From Amoebophrya sp. AT5.2 (Eukaryota > Sar > Dinophyceae > Syndiniales > Amoebophryaceae): DNA of 47,164 nt. The notes below the pieces were generated by a model. The model was not told the DNA's origin, searched no databases, and saw only the letters and a program-made list of their open reading frames with translations. The position numbers and the translations under genes were made by a program. Of this stretch, positions 1-9,521 are shown one piece after another; positions within the stretch are counted from its first letter, which is position 1; the number at the start of each line of letters is the position of its first letter. The stretch spans positions 1 to 47,164 of the forward strand of contig RXOD01003839.1 in assembly GCA_005223375.1 (NCBI GenBank). Direction: 5' to 3'.

Positions 1-192
1 CGCAAAGTTCAGTCGCCCGCTTTCCAATCCTGAGCCGGAGCTCCAGCACACAATTCCAATCCTTAGCAGGCAAGCCTGCGCGAGACAAGTCTCGCCCTCA
101 CAAAAGAAAGAGATGGGTCGGGGACCAAACCCGGAAGCGAGAAGGGGGGCCAAGACCACACCCGACTCAGGTCCAGCTGACAGACCAGCACA

Positions 193-264
193 CAACGAAG
201 CAGGGACTCGAACCCTGGCGGCGGGAAGGAGGGCAGCAGCCGTAACCAACCCTCGTCTCTGCCG
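193..264 (-). other. tRNA-like element (possible SINE head or degenerate tRNA)
   Basis: On the minus strand, positions 217 to 201 form a perfect T-arm: a 5-bp CAGGG/CCCTG stem closing the seven-base loop TTCGAGT. This matches the RNA polymerase III B-box consensus GGTTCGANTCC. A D-loop-like GGTTGGTTA sits upstream at about the spacing expected in a 72-nt tRNA. No acceptor stem pairs properly at that length, and the D stem does not close, so a working tRNA is unlikely. A 14-T run (271-284 on the plus strand) borders it on its 5' side. It may be a tRNA-derived SINE head or a tRNA pseudogene; chance similarity cannot be excluded. Confidence 0.3.
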
Positions 265-367
265 AAGCAGTTTTTTTTTTTTTTCCAATCAGAAAATACA
301 TAGGTATGAGGGCACGAAGGAATGGAACGAAGGAGCGAACCACTATACATAGGAGAGGCACCAATAC

Positions 368-1130
368 CCTTCACCCGCTCCCCCCGCACGTCGTCCCCAC
401 TCCGTAGAATGTGATCCAGCTCACCGATCATGGCTTCGATGATCCTCGCCTTGTGCAGTTTCGGTAGTGCTTCGAAGTGGTTCTCCAGCAATCCATCGCA
501 CGACACCTCCGTGTAAAGCTGCGACAAAATCTCGTCGCTCGCGTCCAATTGCTCGCCAACAGGTTCGTCCGTGAGCTGGTCGAGGACGTTGAGGTTCTTG
601 GGGCTACCGCTAGTACCGCTACCATGGTGATCGACATCAGCGATGGAGGAGAAATACTCCCGCCGCTTCGCCGCGAGGAGCTCGACGCCCCGTTGCCGCA
701 GGTTTTGGAAGATGCTGTAGGGGTCACGGAGGAGGGCGGCATTCACGCTGTAAAGGAGGTAGCCGCGCGCTTTGGCCAGAGCGAGGGTCTCGCGAAGCCC
801 GATGATGACACGGGGGGCGCGGCGGGCGGGCTGCGGCGTGCGGGCGGAGGTGGGCCTGCTGGTGCTGCTGGCAGCAAGGGTAATGGTGGCGGTCCTCGAG
901 GGAGGAGACATCGTCCTCCTGCAGTCGTTTTCAGAGCTTTTGAGAACACGAGTATTTATATAAAGCTGCTCTTCAGGTTCAGAATCAGAATCAGAATGAA
1001 TCACAAACACAGCAGATTCCGAAACCGAATCGATGTCTGTGCCGACTCGATGCCTCTCCATCGATTCTCTCCTTCTGCTCGCTCGACGGCTCCGTACAGA
1101 AGCTACTCCTACTTGTAGTGGGTGCAACAT
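368..1130 (-). CDS. Hypothetical protein, 5' exon(s) of a gene running off or ending near the left edge
   Basis: I do not recognise this family. The reading frame opens with ATG at 1130. It begins with a basic, Arg-rich stretch, then an acidic SDSDSEPEEQ segment and a Ser/Thr/Pro/Ala-rich linker. A folded-looking helical region follows, with motifs such as ALAKARGYLLYSVNAALL, FQNLRQRGVELLAAKRREYF and LHKARIIEAMIGELDHIL. A GTATTG donor-like site begins at 367. Beyond it the frame stays open to a TAA at 63, but the translation becomes low-complexity and crosses the tRNA-like element. I therefore take 368 as the likely exon end, in splice phase 1, with later exons to the left or unseen. The composition suggests a soluble nuclear or cytosolic protein; no function is offered. 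Confidence 0.45.
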
Positions 1131-2318
1131 GTCAGCCCAACCGAATCGAAAATCAAGTTCCTGCTGCTCTCGGCCGATGGGTAGCTACTCCACCCGCTGG
1201 GTTACGACGAAGCCGCAAACAGCTACGGCTCTTTTTTTGCGACGAAGCCGCCTACTCGTGCACATCGCTTCCTTCACTCTCCTGCTCCGGAGTTCCTCCT
1301 GCTGATGGAGATCCGACCTGCGCGAATAATTTTGTTAATGCTCCTTGTTCCTTGCAGCATCTCAATTTATGCGTAAATATAGGCAGATGAGGCAGTCCCT
1401 GTCTCATGATATTGCGTGTGCCATGCGCCTTTTCCTTGAGCAACTCAATTGTACACAAGAAAGCTCCCACCTCCGGCGAGGGTAGAAGATCGAATGATCC
1501 ACATTGGAAGATGGAATGACATTGCAATATTATTTTATGTTTGTAGTAACTTAAAGCGTTAAAGCAGTCCGTGGCGGCCCCGCTCTGGCGTTTTGTATGC
1601 TGCAAATCGCTGTATAAAGTACCCTTTTTTTCTTTACCAATGCTTATGCTATATGTTCAGGGGCAACAGCATGAATGAGAATGGTGGATATAATGGAGAC
1701 CACGGTACAGGTAGGCAGCACGAGCACCACATCTTCAGTAGCAATAAACCATGCATCCATACATATGATATTCATGGATCAGGATAACATCGTGTTCTGC
1801 CTAGTTCTGCTTCGGACTGTGTACGACAGCGGACTCGGACTCGGACTGGGTCGGGGTGCTAGACCGAAATGGAAAAGCTGTAGCAAGTTAGTTTTATTAC
1901 TTACACAATACAGGTCAGTGGGTTCGTTTATATTCACCGCATCTGCAAGTGCAACATCTGCAAAAAAACTATGCAGGTGTCAGCAGTCTACTTAGTGTCA
2001 CTCTTTGATGTGTCGCGGCACTCCAGCCGACGGCGACGCCTGCGGAAATAGGATTTCAGTTAAAAAATCAAGCGAGTTGTGCGAGCGGATTTGGCTAAAA
2101 TACTCGGTTGAATCGAGTCCCAGCGTGGAGGTCGTGAGTCAATGTTGAATTTAGGAAGTGAAAAAGCGAATGGCTTTTTTTCTGCTCGTTGCAGCGGACG
2201 GGCGTTCAACCACCGCGATCGGAGTACGTGCACTGATTGAATTTGAATTTTATTCACTGACTTTGATGAGTGTCGCTCTAAAGGCGGCAATTATAGGTAA
2301 GCTGCTAATATCTCTAAA
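1131..2318. other. Intergenic region, no supported gene
   Basis: This stretch lies between the start of the left-edge gene and the stop of the membrane-protein gene. Short open frames occur on both strands, including a 117-codon one on the minus strand at 1252-1605. None has a recognisable domain or a convincing splice context. The sequence is AT-richer than the coding blocks. It probably holds the promoter of the left-edge gene and the 3' untranslated region of the gene at 2319. Confidence 0.4.
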
Positions 2319-4494
2319 TCACTTTGCCACCAGCCCGCTCCTGAGGCCCGCCACGAAGCTTACGAAGAGCGAGTTTTCCGCCAGCTGGGTCAATAGCTCT
2401 GCCACGAACAACTGCTTCAGCTGCTTCGTGAACCCGCTGTGGCCACTCACCGACGCCATCCCGAGCAGCTTCTTCCGCACGATCCGGTCCCCGAACTTCC
2501 GGTTTTGGCACAGGACGTCGTTCGTGAAGCGGAACTCCTCGTCGAGAAGCTCTAGCCCGAGCACGTGCTTCACCCAGGTCATCCACGACATCCCCACGGT
2601 GAGTGCGACCGCAGAAGATTTGAACCACTTCTGGTAAAAACTCGTTTGGCTCCAAAAATACACGGAGGAAAGGTGGAGAGTGGTCATGTAGGAAGCAGCG
2701 CCGAAGTAGTGGACTAGGTTCCAGAAACGAAGAGAAGCAAGGCCGTACCTGGGTTTTTTTTCATGCGTAAAAGTATAAATATAATATGAGTCACGAAAAT
2801 GTCAATGTCATTGACCTCGAGTAAGTTCTTCGTGCTCGTGCAAGAACCCCCTGTTTATAGGAAACAAGCCGTTTTCTTTCAAAATAAATGCCAAATTCCA
2901 CCAGCAAGCAACAAGCGACAGTGAAGAATGGTGTCAAGGTTAATGATAGCGATGGAGAGCGAGGACGAGGAGTGGGTTTTTTCCCTTACCGTCTTCCCCC
3001 CCCCAGCCGAAAGATGACCAAACACAGCACGCTGCTGAGGCATGTGAGCGCGCCAAACCGCACCCGCAATTTGCGCAACCGCTCCAACTCGTCATCAACG
3101 GCATTCGTTTTCGGGGTTGTAGCTGCGAGCTGCTTCGCATTCTCCTTCCCAGGACCAGGAGGGCGCCCGTTTGAAAGAGAAGACGATGAAGAAGGACCTC
3201 TCGTTTCGGAGGATGTCTTCAGCAGTGTAGGAAGTGGCAGTGGCGCCTCTGTCGCGTTTTCAACCTGCTCTTTATGCCTGCATACGACCCGCGAGGAACA
3301 TGATGTTGACCCCGTCTCCGTGGAGGTCGTGCGTTCGGCCTCCACTTTGCTGCTGCTTACAGCTGCGGCAGCCCCCTCCGGGTACAACAAGTCCAAGTGC
3401 GGCGAATTATGTACTACTTCCTGTTCTTCCTGCTGCGGTTCGGGTTCCTGTTGTTGCTTTCCATCCTCCCCGAAATTCGTCCTCCCCGACAACCTTACCT
3501 CCGACGCCGAGGAGCTTGCCGACGATGAGGACGACGACTCGGTCGAAGAAGACGTGCAGCTCAGCCCGTCACTGCTGCTCGCCGACGACGCGGTTTCGTC
3601 ACCAGCGAAGTAGACGCCGTGCAAGTTGTCGCTGCGGCGCACAGGGCTCAGGAGCGACGTCGTGGAGGCTGCCGAGTCATTGCAGGCGCTAGAACTTTGG
3701 AGACCATTCGCGTGGTTGTTCTGCTCATGACGCCTACCGTTTTCTTCTGAAGACGACGAGCTTCCCGTACTAGCACGCTGGCTCCGTCTTTTTCCCGCCT
3801 CCACGACCAGGTCCGACAGGCTGATTTTCTTTCCCACCACCGGGAACAGCAGCGCCCACGCAAAGAACGAAAACACGTGGTTGATCCACTTGGGAAACCC
3901 GCTCCGGAGGTTGTGGGAGATGGTCGCCGGGAACTTCGCGTTTTTGTCGAACCAGTAGTACCACAGCACCGGCAGCAGGTGGTTTGCAAAGAAGCAGAAT
4001 TGTACCAGCTTCAGCTGGAACAGGTCGTGCTCGTCGAGCGAACTGCGCCAGACCTTCCCGGCAGACCGCAGCGAAAGATCCAAATCGTGCACGAGTTGCA
4101 CGATCGAGTGGGGCTTGAACTCAAAGAAGAGCTGGTAAAACGAAGCGCGGCGGGAGGCGGAGGTAGTGTTGAAAAACTGCTGAAAAAGTTGTGACGAACG
4201 ACGCCGGAAACTGGTGATCAGCGAATTGAATGGGGGAATGTTGGGACGAGCAGGACCTGGGATTGCTCCCGCTGGTCGGCGCTCACTCTCATCAGTAGTT
4301 GGCCTCGGCATCGCCTTCCGAGGGGAGCATGACGAGGGGGCTGTCGAGTCGTAACCTGTGATCTTCTTGCTGACGGTCTGCAGCTTCGACGGCTTTCCGG
4401 TTGCGGTGGTGTGAAGATGCTGCAGCTCATAGTCGTACCTACTGGTACTCCCGTTGCGAATCCGGATCTTCGATGGTGTCCGCCGGCGCATCAT
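2319..4494 (-). CDS. Multi-pass membrane protein, two exons, family not identified
   Basis: Exon 1 runs from ATG 4494 to 2990 and exon 2 from 2748 to the TGA at 2319. The intron is 2749-2989 (241 bp), with donor GTAAGG and a CCCAG acceptor after a T-rich tract. Phase 2 joins cleanly, giving about 644 residues. The N-terminus is disordered, and a second Ser/Glu-rich disordered block lies mid-protein. Hydrophobic segments include LVQFCFFANHLLPVLWYYWF, INHVFSFFAWALLFPVV, FGALTCLSSVLCLVIF and LVHYFGAASYMTTLHLSSVY, the last two meeting across the splice. The LRVRFGALTCLSSVLCLVI segment loosely recalls TMEM205/DUF4149 proteins, but this is weak. The start is uncertain: ATG 4543 opens a different frame (MEPEPSAG...) that reaches a GTAGGT donor-like site near 4437, so a further small 5' intron is possible. 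Confidence 0.72.
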
Positions 4495-5145
4495 TTTTCA
4501 TCTTGGATTTAAACCGACTGCCAGCGGATGGTTCGGGTTCCATTGATTCAAATTAATAATGGTGGCTCCTGCTGGTGCTGCTCGAGCTCGTTGCGAAGGA
4601 ATGAAATACACACGCACACCAAGAAAGATTTTTTTAGTAATACAAATTATTAGATTAGATTTTCGATTGATAGGTGTAGGTCTAAAAGAAAAGATGGAAT
4701 TTGCTACGCTTGATTGAAAAATAGAATTCGTTGCAGCGTTACAATATCCGCTATGCGCTTTCGAGAACGCGACTCTCACGATGCCCTCCATCGCGCACAA
4801 CCACAACAACTCTCCTTGCTCTATTTTTTTGCCGTTTTGCATTTGCATATATTCTCTATTTTGTTTTCGTGGTTGGTGCCGCAGCAAGTCCTGGCGTCTG
4901 CTCTTCGCCAGAGAAGGTCACTCGTTTGATGTCAACATTCCCACTCAACGCAGACAGTGGGTTGCTTCACCAACTTTGTGTTGAGGTGGAGCTGTCGCCC
5001 TCGTCGGTTTGGTATTATCAATTTCCGAAAAACCATTTTCGAGCATGGTGTAGTCATTATGTTTGTTGAATGAGGTTCCCGCAAGCGCTTTCTGCCCTTG
5101 CCGCACACGCACACACGATTCTGTTCATAATTTTTTATTCAATCT
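4495..5145. other. Intergenic region upstream of the membrane-protein gene
   Basis: I see no supported gene here. A 129-codon minus-strand frame (4498-4887) and a 60-codon one (4932-5114) lack recognisable features and may be intronic or untranslated. AT-rich stretches around 4620-4720 would suit a promoter or a 5' intron of the gene starting at 4494. Confidence 0.35.
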
Positions 5146-5340
5146 TCAGCGGTCGTCCTCGTCGTCCTCGTCGATCCTGTAATAAATGCATGTCTGGTTC
5201 CTGCTCCGACGAGTCCGATGGATTGATTTTTACGGTACTTGTTGATCGTAAAGTAGAGTATCTGTGTAGATGTTGTGCAATGCATGGCCATGGCTGGGTA
5301 GAAGTGGGACGTCAATCATGGATTGAAGGAACACCGACAT
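5146..5340 (-). CDS. Possible 45-residue protein with acidic tail, two small exons
   Basis: This is a weak prediction resting on splice signals. ATG at 5340 opens a frame beginning MSVFLQSMIDVPLLPSHGH. It reaches a GTAAAA donor at 5233, the same donor type as the AP-3 sigma intron. A 57-bp intron ends with TTATTACAG at 5177. The phase then fits a last exon (5176-5146) encoding IDEDDEDDR and a stop, and such acidic tails are typical of real C-termini. It lies about 113 bp downstream of the RING gene. A strong acceptor (polypyrimidine tract plus CCAG, near 5392) also lies in that gap, so these pieces could instead be 3' exons of another transcript. No family is recognised. Confidence 0.35.
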
Positions 5341-5453
5341 CTTGATTTTACATTTACCTTAACAACCAAGAAGTCGCCGCCGTTCTCTGCTTCTGGAAGA
5401 TCGAAAAAACATAGATACTCATTCATAGAAGTCACTATTTATATTTAGAGGTG

Positions 5454-6671
5454 TCAGCGCCTTGACGCTGACTGTCCCCCTGTCCTTGGCGCTCCAGAGT
5501 TTCGCGCTGCTGGCGAAGTAGCTGCACCTGCACCGTTGCCGTTCATCGTAACGCTAGAACTATTCCGTGGCCCGCCCGCCCCTGCTCCTCCGCCAGGGCC
5601 AGATGGCGGTGTGTTTCTGATGAGTGGCGAATTCCCATTCGAGCCGGTACTGGTTCGCCCAACGTCCCTGCCCCCGCCGCCGCCACTTGGAGAATTGTTC
5701 CCATTATTTCGTGGCCCTCCTTCGTTTCCTCCGGCCAACCCCCCGGGATTTAACTCATCCCCGTGGGAGGTCACGATCACGAGCTCATGCCGCGGCCCGC
5801 CACCTCCCAGCCCGCCGGGACCGAACATGCCTCCTGAAGGCGAAGCCATCATCTCGAACATGTGCTGCATCAAGCTGCTGTGCGGGTGCCTGCCGGTCAT
5901 CAGATTGTGGCGCGGTCCGCCGGGCGTAGGTAATACTACACCTCCCACATCCGGCCCGCCGCCCATGATGTACCCGGGGTTACCTACACTGCCACCGCCG
6001 ATCTCGATCGGCGCGAGGAGGGAAATGCCGCCCCCGCCTCCGATGAAAGGACTGAACGGATCTCCCCCTCCTGCTCCACCATGCACTACAACAGGAGCTC
6101 TCGTCCTGCGTGCCCGATTCTGCATATCCTGCAGTGCTTCGCGTCCCTCCGGCAGGTCCTCCGGTCCGCTCGCCTCCAGCAGCTGCATCTCCCGGTACAG
6201 CACCGTATTCGGAATCTCCTTCCGGCACTGCGGACAGTTACTGTTCACCCGGATCCAGCTCAAAAGGCAATCGAAGTGGTAGCACGCCCCGCAACACAGC
6301 ATCGCCTGCGTGCAGTCGCCTTCCTGGCAAATCGGGCACACTTCCGTTTCCCGGATGCGCCGCATCATCGCCACGCGATTCTCGTCGGCGAGGGCAGCGA
6401 CTGAAGTAGTCGAAGAGGTCGTGGGGGTAGGTCCGCCCGTGCCAGCATTTTTGTTTGAGGTGGGGGAATTGTTGCTGTTCACCATGCTGTCGTATACATT
6501 CGATTTGTTCTTGTTGTTAGCCGTGGAGCTGGGCGACCCCGTAGGGGTGGAGCTAGCAGTGCTAACGGCCGGTAGCTGCGGAGTGGAGGTGGTCGCCGCC
6601 GGGGACCACCGATGCTGGGCAGCGGGGTTTGCTGGTGGGGGTGGGGAGGAGCGACGAAACATGTTGTGCAT
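5454..6671 (-). CDS. RING-finger protein, probable E3 ubiquitin ligase
   Basis: The zinc-binding core lies about 100 residues from ATG 6671. It reads VCPICQEGDCTQAMLCCG, then CYHFDCLLSWIRVNSNC and CPQCRKEI. This gives C-x2-C, a central Cys/His cluster ending H-x2-C, and a final C-x2-C. The usual fourth ligand is unclear, because CGACYH replaces the common CGHxFH. RING domains of this kind bind E2 enzymes and promote ubiquitin transfer. The rest is disordered: an N-terminal Ser/Thr/Asn/Pro-rich stretch, and a C-terminal half very rich in Gly, Pro and Asn with no transmembrane segment. The frame stays open upstream to a TTG at 6755, but ATG 6671 is the first Met, so extra 5' exons are possible. 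The gene is unspliced across the visible frame, and substrates cannot be inferred. Confidence 0.8.
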   Translation of the reverse strand: MHNMFRRSSPPPPANPAAQHRWSPAATTSTPQLPAVSTASSTPTGSPSSTANNKNKSNVYDSMVNSNNSPTSNKNAGTGGPTPTTSSTTSVAALADENRVAMMRRIRETEVCPICQEGDCTQAMLCCGACYHFDCLLSWIRVNSNCPQCRKEIPNTVLYREMQLLEASGPEDLPEGREALQDMQNRARRTRAPVVVHGGAGGGDPFSPFIGGGGGISLLAPIEIGGGSVGNPGYIMGGGPDVGGVVLPTPGGPRHNLMTGRHPHSSLMQHMFEMMASPSGGMFGPGGLGGGGPRHELVIVTSHGDELNPGGLAGGNEGGPRNNGNNSPSGGGGGRDVGRTSTGSNGNSPLIRNTPPSGPGGGAGAGGPRNSSSVTMNGNGAGAATSPAARNSGAPRTGGQSASRR

Positions 6672-7658
6672 CGTGTTCTCGATCTCGTCGCTGTGGCCTT
6701 CGAGGACGAGGAGGCTGCTTTCACAACAGACAGAGATACAGATGAAGATCCACAAAAGTTTATTGATGCTTGTGGGCGTGGCCGCAGCTGTACGTAGTAG
6801 CTATGTCGCAGATCTACTTCACATGATGAAGATGACCATGATGATGTGCTGTTGCGAGACTTCTCAGATAGGCTGGAACACGCATAGTGATAGTGTCGCC
6901 TTCGCCAAAGATTCGAATACGTGAGGTTTGATTTTAGTGAAGCTGGAAGATATGGCTCGCACGGGTCAACAAGCGTTCCTGTGGGGTTGTCGTTGTGTAT
7001 CTCTTGGCTTGGAGTTCTTTGAGATCAGTGCCGTATCTATTGGCGATCGGCATTGGCATGGCGCAGCTGCTCCTCCATACATTCATTCGATCATTGCGGG
7101 GCCGTGGAAAAGAGCCGCCGCCGGAAAAGGGGCCTCGAAAAAGGGCCGGGAAAACAAAATTCAGGACGAGCAGGAGCACGAATCGCAATGACAGAAGGGT
7201 GACATCAGAGTGAGCACCACCAGCCACCGCATCGCATCCACAGTACGATAGTCTTTACTTCAGATATGAGGACACTGCAGCGAGAGCTACTGCGGATTGC
7301 AGAAAAAAAACCGACAAACATATTTTTCATGCAAGTTGGTAAAACTAACAGCAGCAGCCCGAGCGACTGGCGAGGCACGCGCACGTTTTTGACCGAGAAG
7401 CCATAGCATATACATAGGTTCACTTCCGTTCAGTAGAGTTTAACACCATTCTTCTTCGAAGAACATCCTTGCAAGACGAACTCCAGAGGGACCAAGCACG
7501 AGCGAGCGCTTGGCTGATCCTGATGTGTTGTAATACATTTTTAGTCTAGAAGAAAGCCGATTCCTTTTCTCCGGTGTTAGAATTTGCTTCGAGCAACAAG
7601 ATATCAACTTCAGTTACTAACTTATTCTCCAATGAGTTCTGCTTGGCACGGTTTGGTA
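6672..7658. other. Intergenic region, no supported gene
   Basis: Minus-strand frames at 6934-7227 and 7205-7423 show no domain. A short frame starting MRWLVVLTLM near 7230 has signal-peptide character but ends after about 23 codons, and I cannot connect it to another exon. The region likely includes the upstream region of the RING gene. Confidence 0.35.
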
Positions 7659-8003
7659 TCAACATTTTCGTCCTGGGTTTTTTAAAACTTCTCGCCGCAA
7701 ACACAGAAGTTCCTCTACTTCCCGCACCTGCTCAGTATAATTGCGATTTTCAAAGAAAAGCTCAAGGTCTTGCATGCACCGTCGTCGCTCGGCAGCCGGC
7801 GGCTGCATCGATCCAGATGAAGCGATGCTGCCAGATCGTAGCCACGAGGACATCGGAGCCGGAATGTCCTGCACCGGAAAATAACGTTTGTTTCTGTTGA
7901 CGGGGAATGAGAATCATCAGCAAGATACTATCATTTTCCACTTTCTTCGTTCATCTGCACCATCTCCTTTTTGCCTTGTCTTCACCATGAGCTCGTACGA
8001 CAT
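7659..8003 (-). CDS. Small hypothetical protein, two exons, about 94 residues
   Basis: Exon 1 is 8003-7929 (ATG start, 25 codons, beginning MSYELMVKTRQKGDGADERR). A 60-bp intron with donor GTATCT and acceptor CCGGTGCAG follows. Exon 2 runs from 7868 to the stop at 7659 in matching phase 0. The product is basic and helical with no membrane segment. A C-terminal charged helix contains MQDLELFFENRNYTEQVREV and EELLCLRREVL, which may form a coiled coil. The start lies only 67 bp downstream of the stop of the next gene on the same strand, so the two are closely packed. I do not recognise a family. A further splice before the stop cannot be ruled out. Confidence 0.5.
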
Positions 8004-8070
8004 TCTTAATCGTAGAACAAGAACCTCGGCCGCGACGCCTCGGAAAAGGCACCTCCTGTCCAGCTCCTGC

Positions 8071-8583
8071 TTACAGAAACGCCGCTGTCTTTTTCTTGAG
8101 CGAGTCGTTGGCTGAAACTTCTCCCGGCGCGCCCTCCTGTGGGTTTTCGTCCTTGCAGGGATCCTCGTCTGCGGCAGCGGCGGTATCTTCCGGCGTCGAC
8201 CCCATCTTCATAGCCTTGCGCTGCAACTTTACCGTCGTATTGATTTTGCGCACAACAGGCTCCGCCTTCGTATTCGCGTTCTGCTGCTGCTCTTCGTGTG
8301 CTGTGGTAGTGGATTTAGATTTATTTGCTCCCCTCCCGCCCTCCTGCTGCATCAACATCTCGTCGTCGCTCATCACGTCCTGAAACTCGTCTTCCGCTGC
8401 TTCCTCGTCCCCCTCTCCCCGTCGCATGTAGGCGTATATGGCGGCGGCACCCGCGCCGACGGCCACCACCGGAGCCGCAGAAAGAAGCCCCGCTCCGCCA
8501 ACGACGGTTGCCGCTGCGCTGGCGGCGGCACCCGCACAACCGGGGGCACACATACCGGCGGCGATCGGAATTAACGCGGCCAT
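8071..8583 (-). CDS. Small Ala-rich single-pass membrane protein with acidic/Lys-rich tail, unknown
   Basis: A 170-residue frame runs from ATG 8583 to the stop at 8071. The first 50 residues are hydrophobic and Ala/Gly-rich (for example AAASAAATVVGGAGLLSAAP and VVAVGAGAAAIYAYMRR), which fits a signal anchor or one or two membrane helices followed by a positive stop-transfer MRRG. The remainder is hydrophilic and acidic (EEAAEDEFQDVMSDDEM), then Gln/Asn/Lys-rich with a VRKINTTVKLQRKAMKMG segment, and ends KKKTAAFL. No family is recognised. It could be a tail-exposed membrane or organelle protein. The frame is uninterrupted and codon use resembles its neighbours. Confidence 0.6.
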   Translation of the reverse strand: MAALIPIAAGMCAPGCAGAAASAAATVVGGAGLLSAAPVVAVGAGAAAIYAYMRRGEGDEEAAEDEFQDVMSDDEMLMQQEGGRGANKSKSTTTAHEEQQQNANTKAEPVVRKINTTVKLQRKAMKMGSTPEDTAAAADEDPCKDENPQEGAPGEVSANDSLKKKTAAFL

Positions 8584-9521
8584 CTCTTTCCGATTACTAA
8601 ACGACCAGGGACCTTTCTACAACCTACTTCTTCAAAGAACAAGTAGCCGGTACCTGCGCAGGCGTAACCGTTACGACCGTAAGTCCTCGACGTATAGCGT
8701 TTTTTTGTCTCTCCTATGGAATTTTTTTGGCCCGATTAGGATGGATTACCTGTCGTGGAAGGTACAGGTAGTACTTGTACTATTACTATGTACTTATTTA
8801 TTCGTATCACATTTACAGCACGTGCACGCCGGTGCGGTTGAGCAGTACTAGAACTAGCAGGGGGAAGCAGCTCAAACCACGAGCTGAAGAAGAGCCGAAC
8901 GGTCGCGATAAAATGATCATGTAGGAGGTAGTGGCGGGTTGAAAGAGTATTCTGTAGCCATTCAACAAGGAGATTCTTGAGTGAGCGACTCATGAGCATG
9001 AATTTAACCTAGATTGAGCTTCGACTGTGTCTGTGCCTCCTGACCTCCAGCTTTATTGCGAGTCATTTGCGATCGCTCTGCCTGCCGTGGCTCATCTTGT
9101 TAGCGCGAGGTGAAAATTCAAATTGAAAAACCGCTTGCAAGTAGGGAAAACACGAGGTGGCGCGAAGTGCAGCAGGCATGCTCTCCCCACCTTGCCTGCC
9201 GTTTGTTTTTCGCTCTCGAACTCGTCGCTCTGAATCTGATCACTCTTCTCCCCACGATCGATACCGGGCTTGGGCTTCGTGAGAACTCTAGTCGAACGAG
9301 AGTGGGCAAGAAAAACAATCGAGAGCCTGTCAATGTGCTTTATGGCCACGTTATACGATGCAAAAACAGTTTCTATCGTCCGAAGAAGAAGAAGATCACA
9401 CAATAAACGGTTCTTGCTGCTCTTCTTCGCAACCTGTTGCAACGTCGATTGCCGCATGGTCACAGCTAGGTTTAGTCAAAATCTCCCCGGTGTCGGTGCC
9501 AGAGGCCACGCCCAGAAGTCG
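8584..9521. other. Intergenic region, no supported gene
   Basis: The stretch lies between the sphingosine kinase stop and the small membrane-protein start. A 123-codon minus-strand frame (9092-9463) has no recognisable motif. Repeated GTACTTGTAC-like words occur around 8758-8800, similar to words found in the introns. Confidence 0.35.

Noticed and set aside
193..264. A functional tRNA gene
   Set aside because: Only the T-arm pairs. An alternative acceptor pairing (GACGAGG with CTTCGTT) leaves 33 nt for the D and anticodon arms, which is too short.
477..1118. 213-codon plus-strand frame
   Set aside because: It is the antisense of the minus-strand gene ending at 1130, with low-complexity composition and no motifs.
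5536..6282. 248-codon plus-strand Pro-rich frame
   Set aside because: It is the complement of the Gly/Pro-rich part of the RING-finger protein, which has a recognisable domain on the minus strand.
9092..9463. 123-codon minus-strand frame downstream of sphingosine kinase
   Set aside because: It has mixed composition without motifs, and no splice site links it to the kinase, which already ends in a stop.
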